A stretch of 64,000 bases of DNA from Lederbergia wuyishanensis (lineage in GTDB: Bacteria > Bacillota > Bacilli > Bacillales > Bacillaceae_C). Both the position numbers and the translations under genes were made by a program. The stretch covers positions 1 through 64,000 of the forward strand of contig NZ_JALIRM010000004.1 of the NCBI RefSeq assembly GCF_022900255.1. The letters run 5' to 3'. Shown here one piece after another: positions 42,018 through 50,482 of the stretch (position 1 is the first letter of the stretch; every line of letters starts with the position of its first letter). The notes under the pieces are model-generated. The model was given only the letters and a program-made list of their open reading frames with translations, did no database searches and had not been told where the DNA came from.

Positions 42018-43196
42018 ATGATTATGTTACGGAAAAATCCTCTTTTGTCGCTCAAGATGTTTTTGTTTTTTGGTGCCGCGATCAGTTCACTGGTCGTTAG
42101 TTTTTTGCCCTTATATTTTCAAAATAACGGGCTAACGAAATCAGCAATAGGGATGTTTTTTGCGCTTGGTACTTTGGTGGGATTGATTGCCCAGCCTGTT
42201 TGGGGCTTTATGAGTGATAAATATAAAACTGTAAAAAAGATCATCGTCGTAGTGTTGATTGGTATTTTAATGGGTATATTTTTGATCTTCCAGCTTAGCT
42301 CTCTTGCTATGCTGTATGTGGCAGGGGCACTATTTTTCTTCTTCTTTACAGCACTGAATCCATTATCGGATAATTTAGCGAAGCGAATTGCGGATGAACA
42401 GAAGGTTACATTTGGTTCTATAAGGTCATGGAGTTCTTTTGGATTTGCAATCATCTCTTTAGCAAGCGGATTTTATTTTAATAAAATGGGTGTATCATCC
42501 CTTTCAATCCCGATGATGATCGTAGCAGGTATGACTTTAATACTGTCTTTCACATTAAAGGATGCCAATTCAGGTACGAAAAAAGTGAACTTGAAAGAAG
42601 TAGGTAGTTTTTTTAAAGATAAGACATTACTCACTTTCTTTCTCTTAAGCTTTTTTATATTTCTAACACACCGTATAAATGATAGTTTCATTAGTTTATA
42701 TTTATTTGAAATTGGCGGGAACGAGATGCTTGTCGGGTGGCTATGGTTTATAGGGGTTCTGAGTGAAGCAATTCTCTTTATTACAAGCTTCATTTGGTTC
42801 CGTTCTAAAAACCCAATTATATATATTATCATTGCAGGCTTTCTCTTTACCATTAGATGGACGATGGTCGGTTTCATTAAGGATCCATCTATTTTACTTT
42901 CGATACAAGTTATGCACGGATTATGTTTTGCAATTTTATATATGGGTGCTATTGAATATTTATATAAAGCTTTGCCTGTTGAAATGCAGGCAACCGGCCA
43001 TATGGTTTATATGGGAATAGTTTTTAGCATAACGAATATTATTGGTTCCTCTGTAGGTGGAATTATATTCGATACGTTCAGTGGTTCGACACTTTATTTT
43101 ACAATGGCGGTTTGTTCTTTTATTGGAACGGTTGGTTTTATCTTGTTTTCTATGAAAGAAAAACCCCTGAGAAAAATAGCGGCGGTAGAAGGATAA
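42018..43196 (+). CDS. MFS transporter, nucleoside/sugar symporter-like
   Basis: About 390 residues with 12 hydrophobic segments. The loop motif is QPVWGFMSDKYKTVKK, and SIRSWSSFGFAI is typical of the LacY/NupG-like MFS branch (MFS_1-like). ATG 42018 and ATG 42024 are both possible: AAAGGAAG at 42007-42014 spaces better with 42024. It stands alone between two terminators. The substrate is not deducible. Confidence 0.82.
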   Translation: MIMLRKNPLLSLKMFLFFGAAISSLVVSFLPLYFQNNGLTKSAIGMFFALGTLVGLIAQPVWGFMSDKYKTVKKIIVVVLIGILMGIFLIFQLSSLAMLYVAGALFFFFFTALNPLSDNLAKRIADEQKVTFGSIRSWSSFGFAIISLASGFYFNKMGVSSLSIPMMIVAGMTLILSFTLKDANSGTKKVNLKEVGSFFKDKTLLTFFLLSFFIFLTHRINDSFISLYLFEIGGNEMLVGWLWFIGVLSEAILFITSFIWFRSKNPIIYIIIAGFLFTIRWTMVGFIKDPSILLSIQVMHGLCFAILYMGAIEYLYKALPVEMQATGHMVYMGIVFSITNIIGSSVGGIIFDTFSGSTLYFTMAVCSFIGTVGFILFSMKEKPLRKIAAVEG

Positions 43197-43200
43197 TAGA

Positions 43201-43236
43201 AAAGGTGCGAATCCTATGGGGATTTCGCACCTTTCG
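43201..43236. terminator. Bidirectional terminator between MFS and APC genes
   Basis: AAAGGTGCGAATCC pairs with GGATTTCGCACCTTT around TATG with a single bulge. It serves two converging genes. Confidence 0.9.
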
Positions 43237-43240
43237 TTTA

Positions 43241-44608
43241 CTATTCTAATTTCATATCTTTCTTCGATAATTTTAAATAAATAAAGTAGATGACCCCAAT
43301 ACCAAGCCAGATAAATCCTAGTTTTTTAGCAAGTATGTCGAGATTGATCCAAACATAGGCAATGATTAGAAATCCAATGGCAGGTAGTACTAGGTGACTA
43401 AAGTAATTTGTACTTTTCTTCTTTCTTATATAAAAATTGATAACTGAAATGTGCAACAACAAGAATGCAGAAAGTGCACCAAAGTTGATGACAGATACAA
43501 GTTGTCCAATTTGTGCTGAGAAGAAAATAGTTACGATAAATGAAATTGCTGCAACAACGAATGTTGCGACATAAGGTGTTTTAAACTTAGGATGAACTTT
43601 TGATAGTACATGTGGCAACTTACGGTCACGTGCCATACTAAAGATAATACGAGAAATGGCTGCCTGTGCAACGAGTGCATCAGCAATACCCCATGCGATA
43701 ACTGTAGCAATGATGGTTGTCCATTTTAACCAAGCGCCACCAGCGATTTCAGCAATTTGATAGAATGCTGTATCAACATTTTCAAATGTAGTAAAATCAG
43801 GCCAGATAAGTGCAGCGACCCAAGTTTGGATGATGAACATTACACCAACTAAGAGTAATGCACCAATAATCGCATTACCAATTGCTTTTCTTCCACCTTT
43901 TGATTCTTCTGCGAGTGTAGAAACTGCGTCAAATCCGAGGAAACTCAGTACTGCGATAGAAACAGCTCCCATGACAGTTGCCATTGAAAAATGTTCCTTA
44001 TCATATAAAGGCTTGAACGTAAATTCTGCACCATTAGCATGCTGAGCAATGGCTATGATACCTGCAACAACGAAAATAACTAAGACAATAAGTTCAGCAA
44101 TCAAAATATATTTATTCGTTTTTGCAGTGAATTCAATTCCTAACACGTTGATGAGTGTGTTAATGCCAATGAAAATAAGAAGCCAGACTATAATCGGTAC
44201 TTCAGGTACAATGTCTGCAAGAGCGGCGGCACTCACTAAGTATAGGAGAGCAGGAACAAATATGTAATCTAATAGAATGAGCCAGCCTCCGAAAAATCCT
44301 GCAGTATCGTTAATTCCGTGCTGTGCATAAGCGTAAACCGATCCGGAATACGGAATAGCTTCCGACATACGAGCATAGCTGAGAGCGGTAAAAATCATAC
44401 CAATCATACCGATAACGTATGCAAGGGCAACCATCCCTTTTGCTCCAGTTGCAACCTCACCATAAATTCCGAATGGAGCAATCGGAACCATGAAAATCAA
44501 ACCATAAATCATTAAATCCCAAAATGTTAATGCACGTTTCAGTTCCTGTTTATATGCAGGAGCCTTCCCGTTCAAATCAGCCTCTTGGCTTAATTTTTCT
44601 ATAGCCAC
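43241..44608 (-). CDS. APC-family amino-acid/amine permease
   Basis: A 455-residue permease with about 12 membrane segments. The N-terminal ALTFWDLMIYGLIFMVPIAP and AYVIGMIGMIFTALSYARMSEAIP are typical APC motifs, and SFLGFDAVSTLAEE marks the consensus loop after segment 5. The start is GTG 44608, preceded by TAGGGGG. It follows the acetamidase gene by 20 bp on the same strand and is probably cotranscribed. A nitrogen compound such as an amino acid, or an amide-releasing metabolite, is the likely substrate. Confidence 0.87.
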   Translation of the reverse strand: MAIEKLSQEADLNGKAPAYKQELKRALTFWDLMIYGLIFMVPIAPFGIYGEVATGAKGMVALAYVIGMIGMIFTALSYARMSEAIPYSGSVYAYAQHGINDTAGFFGGWLILLDYIFVPALLYLVSAAALADIVPEVPIIVWLLIFIGINTLINVLGIEFTAKTNKYILIAELIVLVIFVVAGIIAIAQHANGAEFTFKPLYDKEHFSMATVMGAVSIAVLSFLGFDAVSTLAEESKGGRKAIGNAIIGALLLVGVMFIIQTWVAALIWPDFTTFENVDTAFYQIAEIAGGAWLKWTTIIATVIAWGIADALVAQAAISRIIFSMARDRKLPHVLSKVHPKFKTPYVATFVVAAISFIVTIFFSAQIGQLVSVINFGALSAFLLLHISVINFYIRKKKSTNYFSHLVLPAIGFLIIAYVWINLDILAKKLGFIWLGIGVIYFIYLKLSKKDMKLE

Positions 44609-44628
44609 TCAAATTTCCCCCTAAACAA

Positions 44629-45531
44629 TTAAAAAATTTCTATGTTATATGCATCTAAAAACGATTGTGGTACAAAAAATCTTGCCGTTAGAAGTGGATC
44701 GACAATTTGCGAAATTTGTGAATGCCCAATAGCACTCATGAGCATCGTCATCTCTGCTACATCCATATCTGTATATGGCAATAATAAATCGATCATCTCT
44801 TCAACAGCTAGTTTTGCTGCTTCATCGAGTGTTTCGGCAGATACTAAAATGCTAAGTCCGTCCTTACTTTTAACAAGTGGATGTTTCAAGCTCTTTCCCT
44901 TTTTTACTTCAAGTGTTAAATCCGCTGTACCAGCTACTTCAATTCCTGATACACCAATTTCTCCATCTCCCATTGCAGCATGCATATCCCCAAGACCAAA
45001 TAAAGCGCCTTCATGGAATACAGGGAAATAAATAGTTGCACCTTCTGTTATAAGTACCGTATCCAAGTTTCCACCATGGTTTCCTGGTGTTCCGCATGGT
45101 ACAGCATCCAGTTCTGGAGCTACACCAATGACTCCGATCATTTTGTTAAGTGGAATGCGAACTTTTTCATTGAAAACAGCCTCATCCCCTTCAAGCGGAA
45201 TCATTTTGATCGTGAACTCATCAATTCTATGGCCCATGACGCCAAGGTTTTGTCCTGTTGCAAGTACACCCGGACCCTTGATATCAAGCCCGTGAATCGT
45301 AACGGCTAGTACATCTCCAGGTTGTGCAGATTCTACAAAGATTGGACCTGTTGCCGGATTAATCCGCTCCCAATCGATAGAATTCATCGTTGTTTCACTG
45401 GATGTAATTTGACCTTCAAAGCAATCATACGATTCTACTGTAATTCGACTTCCTGAAGCAACAGTGGCAACAGGTTTATGATCTTTGCTGAATGAATATA
45501 TCGGTGTACCTAGACCTACTGTTTGACTCAT
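44629..45531 (-). CDS. Acetamidase/formamidase family protein
   Basis: A 300-residue FmdA/AmdA-type amidohydrolase. Conserved stretches are PGDVLAVTIHGLDIKGPGV, the GNHGGNLDT metal-site loop, GALFGLGDMHAAMGDGE and GVSGIEVAG. The start at 45531 has AAAGGATGG about 8 nt upstream; the longer frame to 45627 is not supported. The family releases ammonia from formamide or short amides. A perfect inverted repeat lies 36-55 bp upstream and the APC permease follows downstream. Confidence 0.88.
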   Translation of the reverse strand: MSQTVGLGTPIYSFSKDHKPVATVASGSRITVESYDCFEGQITSSETTMNSIDWERINPATGPIFVESAQPGDVLAVTIHGLDIKGPGVLATGQNLGVMGHRIDEFTIKMIPLEGDEAVFNEKVRIPLNKMIGVIGVAPELDAVPCGTPGNHGGNLDTVLITEGATIYFPVFHEGALFGLGDMHAAMGDGEIGVSGIEVAGTADLTLEVKKGKSLKHPLVKSKDGLSILVSAETLDEAAKLAVEEMIDLLLPYTDMDVAEMTMLMSAIGHSQISQIVDPLLTARFFVPQSFLDAYNIEIF

Positions 45532-45566
45532 TTTTCTACCATCCTTTCTTTTTTGTATAAATATTA

Positions 45567-45586
45567 ATGTCATAATGTTATGACAT
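45567..45586 (-). promoter_or_regulatory. Palindromic operator upstream of the acetamidase operon
   Basis: ATGTCATAA and TTATGACAT form a perfect 9-bp inverted repeat with a 2-bp centre. Size and symmetry fit a dimeric regulator such as a FadR-type GntR protein. The site lies where the minus-strand promoter is expected. No regulator gene is adjacent. The stretch 45532-45817 has no other feature that I could support. Confidence 0.65.
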
Positions 45587-45817
45587 ATTGCAAAGAGTAT
45601 AACATATGGGTAAATAAAAGTGAACATTATGTGAATATATTCCTATGAATATTTTAAAAATAAAGAGATTTTAGAGAAAAATGATTGATTTAATTAAAAA
45701 AAAGCCACTCTTTTGCACTAGTGAAAAAAATGAATGCTTTATTCATATTTTTGTTGAGTGCATGCAATAGTTGATTTCGATATAATAATAGAAGACTATG
45801 ATAAGAGGATTATGTTT

Positions 45818-46237
45818 ATGAATAAAAGATACTTATGGCTAATAGCCGCGATTGTTTGGTGTATAGCGATTTTTATAGCGACCGCATCCCCATCATCTAC
45901 AGGGAGTAATACACAGTCAATATTGGTAAAGTTTTTTCATTTTACTAAGGAAGATGCACAAATGTGGAATCTCGTGTTTCGTAAATGTGTTCACTTAAGT
46001 GCTTTTGGATTGCTCGCTATACTTTTCTACAATGGATTACAAAAGAACCGATTTTGGTTTGCATGGCTGTTGACAACGTTATACGCTGCGACAGATGAAT
46101 TGCACCAAGTTTTTATCCCGGAAAGAACGGGGGCTCTGCTAGACGTTGGAATAGATTCAATAGGTGCACTTATTGCTCTTATTGGAGTGATTCTTTTAAG
46201 GAAAAAAGGAAGAGATAGGAGACATGAAAATGGTTAA
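45818..46237 (+). CDS. VanZ-like family membrane protein
   Basis: A 139-residue protein with four hydrophobic segments. Family motifs are FATASPSSTG-like text after the first segment, RKCVHLSAFGLLAILFY, and the conserved AATDELHQVFIPERTGALLDVGIDSIGALIAL. The start is ATG 45818, about 9 nt after AAGAGGA; the earlier ATGs lie before that site. VanZ-like proteins are linked to glycopeptide tolerance but most are of unknown function. Its end overlaps the phosphatase gene by a few bases. Confidence 0.88.
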   Translation: MNKRYLWLIAAIVWCIAIFIATASPSSTGSNTQSILVKFFHFTKEDAQMWNLVFRKCVHLSAFGLLAILFYNGLQKNRFWFAWLLTTLYAATDELHQVFIPERTGALLDVGIDSIGALIALIGVILLRKKGRDRRHENG

Positions 46238-46688
46238 GGTTTTGTTTGTGTGCCTCGGGAATATATGCCGTTCACCAATGGCAGAGGCGATATTTAGGGA
46301 TTTGGTTAAGAGAGAAAATTTGGAAGAGATTATTCATGTCGATTCTGCAGGTACCAGCTCATGGCATGTTGGTGCTCGACCACATAAGGGGACTCTTAAG
46401 AAATTGGAAGAATATCAAATTTCCTCGGAAGGAATGCTTGGAAGACAATTTACTAAAGAAGATTTTGAGAAATTTGATTACATTATTGCTATGGATGAGA
46501 TGAATATTCATGATATTTATGACATTTGTGGCCAACCGCGTCATCCAAAAATTATGAGGTTACTTGAATTGACAGATAAAAAAACAGATGTTCCCGATCC
46601 ATATTACACTGGGGATTTTCAAGAGACATATAATTTAGTGTTAGAAGGATGCCAAGCTTTGTTGGATAAAATAAAAGCAGAAATGTAG
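46230..46688 (+). CDS. Low-molecular-weight protein tyrosine phosphatase
   Basis: About 152 residues. The P-loop CLGNICRS near residues 8-15 holds the catalytic Cys and the Arg. The general acid Asp is in VPDPYYTGDF. ATG 46230 is 7 nt from AGGAGA, while ATG 46224 is nearly touching it. It overlaps the VanZ gene, implying coupled translation. It is a cytoplasmic enzyme that removes phosphate from Tyr or Arg in proteins, as YwlE/YfkJ do in B. subtilis. Which of the two specificities applies is not settled here. Confidence 0.9.
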   Translation: MVKVLFVCLGNICRSPMAEAIFRDLVKRENLEEIIHVDSAGTSSWHVGARPHKGTLKKLEEYQISSEGMLGRQFTKEDFEKFDYIIAMDEMNIHDIYDICGQPRHPKIMRLLELTDKKTDVPDPYYTGDFQETYNLVLEGCQALLDKIKAEM

Positions 46689-46704
46689 TAAGGGGATGAA
46701 CAAC

Positions 46705-47652
46705 ATGGGCGAACCATTATTTTTACAACCCGTTTTCCAGGAAAGAATTTGGGGAGGCACCGCATTAAAAGAGAAGTTTGGTTATGACATTCCGAACGAT
46801 CATACCGGGGAATGTTGGGCCATTTCGGCTCACCCAAACGGGCCATCTATCGTAAGAAATGGAGAATACGCAGGTAAAACGTTGATAGAACTATGGGAAA
46901 AACATGCCGAATTATTTGGTAATCAACATATGAAAGTATTCCCGCTCCTGACAAAAATATTAGATGCGAATGATGATTTATCTGTTCAAGTGCATCCAAA
47001 TGACCAATACGCGAATGAGCATGAAAATGGTGAACTTGGCAAAACGGAATGCTGGTATATTATTGACTGTAAAGAAGGAGCGGAATTAATTTACGGTCAT
47101 TCTGCTCAGACGAAAGAAGAATTTGTGTCGATGATTGAAAACAATCAGTGGGACGAGTTGTTACAACGAATAAAAATAAAGCCTGGAGATTTCTTTTATG
47201 TACCAAGCGGCACAATTCATGCTTTAGGAGAGGGAACGCTTGTACTTGAAACCCAGCAAAGTTCCGACACAACATATCGACTATATGATTATAATCGTCC
47301 TGGACAAGACGGAAAACTACGTGAACTACATATTGAAAAATCAATTGATGTTTCAACGATTCCTCATCAAGTTGCCGATTTTTCACCAGAAGTACATACA
47401 ATTCCAGGGGCAACCATTACAAAGTTCGTGGAATCCGACTACTTTACAGTGTATAAATGGGACATAGATGGAAAGGCCAAATTTGAACAAAATCAACCTT
47501 TCATGCTTTTCAGTGTACTTGAAGGAGAAGCGGAATTAACAGTAGGGGAAAAACAATATCCCGTGAAAAAAGGAGATCATTTTATCTTGCCAGCTAAGAC
47601 TGGAAGCTTTGAATTGGATGGGAATGCGACATTAATTGTGTCGCATCTGTAA
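46705..47652 (+). CDS. manA: Mannose-6-phosphate isomerase, class I
   Basis: A 315-residue cupin-type isomerase, the same length as B. subtilis ManA. The zinc site is in QVHPNDQYA and the later FYVPSGTIHALGEGTLVLE, and the N-terminal ERIWGGTAL is conserved. It interconverts mannose-6-phosphate and fructose-6-phosphate. The start is ATG 46705, 9 nt after AAGGGG; ATG 46696 abuts that site. It can feed mannose released by the mannan enzymes into glycolysis, though it is not next to them. Confidence 0.93.
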   Translation: MGEPLFLQPVFQERIWGGTALKEKFGYDIPNDHTGECWAISAHPNGPSIVRNGEYAGKTLIELWEKHAELFGNQHMKVFPLLTKILDANDDLSVQVHPNDQYANEHENGELGKTECWYIIDCKEGAELIYGHSAQTKEEFVSMIENNQWDELLQRIKIKPGDFFYVPSGTIHALGEGTLVLETQQSSDTTYRLYDYNRPGQDGKLRELHIEKSIDVSTIPHQVADFSPEVHTIPGATITKFVESDYFTVYKWDIDGKAKFEQNQPFMLFSVLEGEAELTVGEKQYPVKKGDHFILPAKTGSFELDGNATLIVSHL

Positions 47653-47655
47653 AAT

Positions 47656-47727
47656 TGGGGACAGGTCCAATGGGGACAGGTTCGAAGGGGACGGGGCCAA
47701 AAGGGACAGGTTCTGCCCCCCCCCCCC
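47656..47727. repeat. GGGGACAGG repeats ending in a 12-C run
   Basis: Four copies of a GGGACAGGTTC-like unit occur within about 70 bp after manA (one reads GGGACGGGGCC). They end in CTG followed by 12 consecutive C and then AG. Similar GGGGACAGG strings are known as intergenic repeats in many bacterial genomes. No transposase gene is visible here. Confidence 0.8.
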
Positions 47728-47830
47728 AGTAGATCGAATCGACATCCGAGATTGTAAAGGATTTCGTGAAAGTATGTCTCTAGAGAATTGGAGATAATTT
47801 TCGTGGATTTAATGAATAATATTGAATTAT

Positions 47831-47866
47831 AAGCCCATTCCTCAATTAAGAACGAGGAATGGGCTT
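47831..47866. terminator. Bidirectional terminator between manA and the creatininase gene
   Basis: The perfect 13-bp stem AAGCCCATTCCTC/GAGGAATGGGCTT has a 10-nt loop. A TTTTC tail follows on the plus strand. Confidence 0.9.
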
Positions 47867-47871
47867 TTCGA

Positions 47872-48645
47872 TTATTTCTTCAAATCATATTTCCAATTTC
47901 GGTTTTCCAAGTTTTTAATTAGGTTAACTAGGTAGTCAACTACGATGTTTAGCATTTTTTCTCCCTTTTCCATAGTAGCTTTTGTTGGGTCTCCTATTGC
48001 GCCGGTTTCGGTTATTTCTTCGATATCAAAAATAACAGATGCATGTTCGCTTATAGCAATCATGTCATGCGGCATTTGGCAAATGGCATCATCAAGGTTA
48101 ACGAGCTCAGGACGAACTGCCATCGTAATAGATGTCTCTCCTTCGCCACCGTGACCAAGACCATCCCATACTTCGAAATCCTCTTTCATTTGCTCACCGG
48201 TAATTTCCCACCATGCTGGAATGTACACGAGGACTGCTTCCTTATATCTTGCTTTTACATTCCTGGCGGCCACTTCAAGTGCAGGGATATTTCCATCATG
48301 GCCATTTAAAATGATAATATGTTTAATCCCATGTTCAATTAAACTCGTAAAAATATCTTCTGCAATAGCAATCGTCGTTTCGTATCGGATAGAAACTGTA
48401 ATCGGAAATTTGTTGTAATGAATAGAGGTTCCATACGGGATACCAGGTACAACGACTGTTTTATCCAACCGTTCTGCTGTTCGTTTCGCGATTTCAGTAG
48501 GAACAAAAATATCGGGACCGAGAGGAAGATGCCAGCCGTGGCTTTCGCATGCTCCGAACATCGTAATGGCACTATCAATCTCGTTATTTTGCAGTTTTTC
48601 TTTTATTTCTTTTGCAGTGAATTCATTTAAAAATACTTTTTTCAT
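47872..48645 (-). CDS. Creatininase-family amidohydrolase
   Basis: A 257-residue member of the creatininase family. Metal-binding motifs are GACESHGWHLPLGPDI, the NGHDGNIPALE loop and GLGHGGEGETS. Family members hydrolyse creatinine, formamidopyrimidines and other cyclic or formyl amides, so the name does not fix the substrate. It begins directly after the stop codon of the NCS1 permease gene. This suggests that the permease brings in its substrate or a precursor. Confidence 0.87.
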   Translation of the reverse strand: MKKVFLNEFTAKEIKEKLQNNEIDSAITMFGACESHGWHLPLGPDIFVPTEIAKRTAERLDKTVVVPGIPYGTSIHYNKFPITVSIRYETTIAIAEDIFTSLIEHGIKHIIILNGHDGNIPALEVAARNVKARYKEAVLVYIPAWWEITGEQMKEDFEVWDGLGHGGEGETSITMAVRPELVNLDDAICQMPHDMIAISEHASVIFDIEEITETGAIGDPTKATMEKGEKMLNIVVDYLVNLIKNLENRNWKYDLKK

Positions 48646-50055
48646 TTACTGAATGCCTCCTGTATCATGTTTGCTATCATTAAGAGATTTATAGATCAAT
48701 GGATATAAAATGATGGTTATGACTAACGCAATTAATCCTGATGGCAAGCCAAATGGAAGCGGAATAACATATTGGAACAATAAACCTAGTGCTGCACCAA
48801 TTAAAAATGAAATGATACCAGGCAACCTATAAGTTGGTTGGCTGTTTAATTTACTAACATCGTAATTCCCTTTTTTAACAAGAAAATAATCGGCAATAAG
48901 CGGGCCGGCAAGTGGAGGAGCAGCTGCCCCAAGCACGGTAATAAAATCTGCAAAGAAAATTTGATAGAAAGCAAGGGAACCGATGATTGTTCCAAGAATA
49001 CCGGCAATCAAGACTAGCTTCCTACGTTGGACGGGTTTTTTATAAGAAGAAAGTACGGGACCAACATATAATGAATTGCAATATAATTCAGCGTTATTCG
49101 TTGTCCATAGAGAAGTAGTCCAAGCAATGACCCCAATAATAGCAAGAAACAGTCCCTTATCTAGCATCCATTCTACGTAGTTAAATTGGCCAACTGATAC
49201 AGCGCCAATGTAACCGACGAAATTTAAAATCGGATTAGTTAAAACGAAGCAAGCGACCGCGCCCCAAATGACCGCTTTGACCGACTTGTTGAAGCGAAAA
49301 AGGTCAACTCCCATAACAGCGCCTGCAATCCAGCTTCCCACAACAACGGTTATCGCATGACCTAAACCAAGTCCGCCAAGATTATTTGCTTCTGATAAAA
49401 ATGATGAAAAACCACCACCCTCACTAAGCATTCTAATTCCTACAATGATCGCAATGATTAATATGACAGGTGCAACAGGAATGGCAATCGCTTCAATCGC
49501 TTTAATACCATAATAGGCAGTAAAAGTGAAAACAAGTCCGAACACCATACACGCTAGAAAGTTTTCCAGTGTAATAGCAGGAATTCCTTCATATCCAAGT
49601 GAAGCCGGATTAAAAACAACCACTCCAGAAGGATTTCCAATAAAGGAACTCCAAATTTGTCCAACCATTCCCGTAATACTTGCAAACCAGCCGAGAGTTA
49701 GTAAAGCCATGACAATCATCGGAAGATTTGTCCCTTTTGATCCATAAGAATAACGACTAATAAGTGCAAGACTCATCCCAGTTTTCTGCGCTGCAATGCC
49801 AAGTAAAGATGTCAAGACTGTTAGCGACCCCATCCCTAGAGCAATCGCCCAAAACGCGGTTGAAGGCGCAACACCAGGCTGTCCACCAAAACCTGCAAGC
49901 ACTCCTCCGACAAATAATCCTGTAACGACGTACCCGAAACCAACCCAAACCATTACTTGATTCCAAGTTGGGCGTCTTGCTGCTTCAGGTACGGGTGCGA
50001 GCATATACTCGCCGTCTTCAAGTGCATGTTCTTTTGTTTCTACGACATCAGACAT
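48646..50055 (-). CDS. NCS1-family cytosine/purine permease
   Basis: A 469-residue transporter with about 12 membrane segments. The N-terminal RRPTWNQVMVWVGFGYVVTG and GQPGVAPSTAFWAIALGMG are characteristic of the CodB-like NCS1 family, as is the later FFADFITVLGAAAPPLAGPLIADYF region. A GGGGGGT ribosome site precedes the ATG at 50055. Cytosine, hydroxymethylpyrimidine, allantoin or hydantoin are typical substrates. It is cotranscribed with the creatininase-family gene. Confidence 0.9.
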   Translation of the reverse strand: MSDVVETKEHALEDGEYMLAPVPEAARRPTWNQVMVWVGFGYVVTGLFVGGVLAGFGGQPGVAPSTAFWAIALGMGSLTVLTSLLGIAAQKTGMSLALISRYSYGSKGTNLPMIVMALLTLGWFASITGMVGQIWSSFIGNPSGVVVFNPASLGYEGIPAITLENFLACMVFGLVFTFTAYYGIKAIEAIAIPVAPVILIIAIIVGIRMLSEGGGFSSFLSEANNLGGLGLGHAITVVVGSWIAGAVMGVDLFRFNKSVKAVIWGAVACFVLTNPILNFVGYIGAVSVGQFNYVEWMLDKGLFLAIIGVIAWTTSLWTTNNAELYCNSLYVGPVLSSYKKPVQRRKLVLIAGILGTIIGSLAFYQIFFADFITVLGAAAPPLAGPLIADYFLVKKGNYDVSKLNSQPTYRLPGIISFLIGAALGLLFQYVIPLPFGLPSGLIALVITIILYPLIYKSLNDSKHDTGGIQ

Positions 50056-50081
50056 TTAATACCCCCCTTTTCTTAAAAAAA

Positions 50082-50099
50082 TGTCCAGATAACCGGACA
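50082..50099 (-). promoter_or_regulatory. Inverted repeat upstream of the NCS1 permease
   Basis: TGTCC and GGACA are separated by 8 bp, 27-44 bp upstream of the permease start. It may be an operator. The arms are short, so it could arise by chance. Confidence 0.35.
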
Positions 50100-50289
50100 A
50101 ACTTTCAATGAGAATATATTCATACGAATTATGAATTATGCGTTATCAATCCTTCTGACAATTCGGTATGAAGAATGAAATAATAATAAATTGGCGTAGA
50201 ATGATTCAAATGTCTACATGAATGTCCATTCCGAAATTGGTTATCTCTCATAAGATAAATCATCCCGGTATTAAGGGAGGTGTAACCTT

Positions 50290-50394
50290 ATGAGTGGTGG
50301 AGGAGCATACGGAAACAGCTTTGCGCTAATTGTTGTCCTATTTATTTTGTTAATTATTGTTGGGACAGCGTTTGTTGGCGGAGGTTACTATTAA
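50290..50394 (+). CDS. YjcZ-family sporulation peptide
   Basis: A 34-residue peptide. It has a Gly-rich start ([13 protein letters not shown]), one membrane helix (about 11-29) and a closing GGGYY. This composition is typical of the small YjcZ/SscA spore peptides of Bacillaceae. The ribosome site GGGAGGTG is close to ideal and a terminator hairpin follows. It stands alone between genes of the opposite strand. Related peptides are made late in sporulation and one aids coat assembly. Confidence 0.85.
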   Translation: MSGGGAYGNSFALIVVLFILLIIVGTAFVGGGYY

Positions 50395-50410
50395 AACATC
50401 GCTTTAGGGA

Positions 50411-50442
50411 GAGGGTGGACAATAATTGTCCGCCCTTTCTCT
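50411..50442 (+). terminator. Terminator after the YjcZ-type gene
   Basis: GGGTGGACAAT pairs with ATTGTCCGCCC with one G-U pair. A weak T-rich tail, TTTCTCTAATT, follows. Confidence 0.7.
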
Positions 50443-50456
50443 AATTAAATAAAGTG

Positions 50457-50482
50457 AAAAAGCCCCCCGAAATTGGAGGACT
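50457..50482 (-). terminator. Terminator after the LysM-M14 gene
   Basis: On the minus strand AGTCCTCC pairs with GGGGGGCT using two G-U pairs and runs into TTTTTC. Confidence 0.65.

Noticed and set aside
45685-45760. Terminator-like AAGCCACTCTTTTGCACTAGTG segment before the VanZ gene
   Set aside because: The possible stem is short and mismatched and the T-tract is missing.
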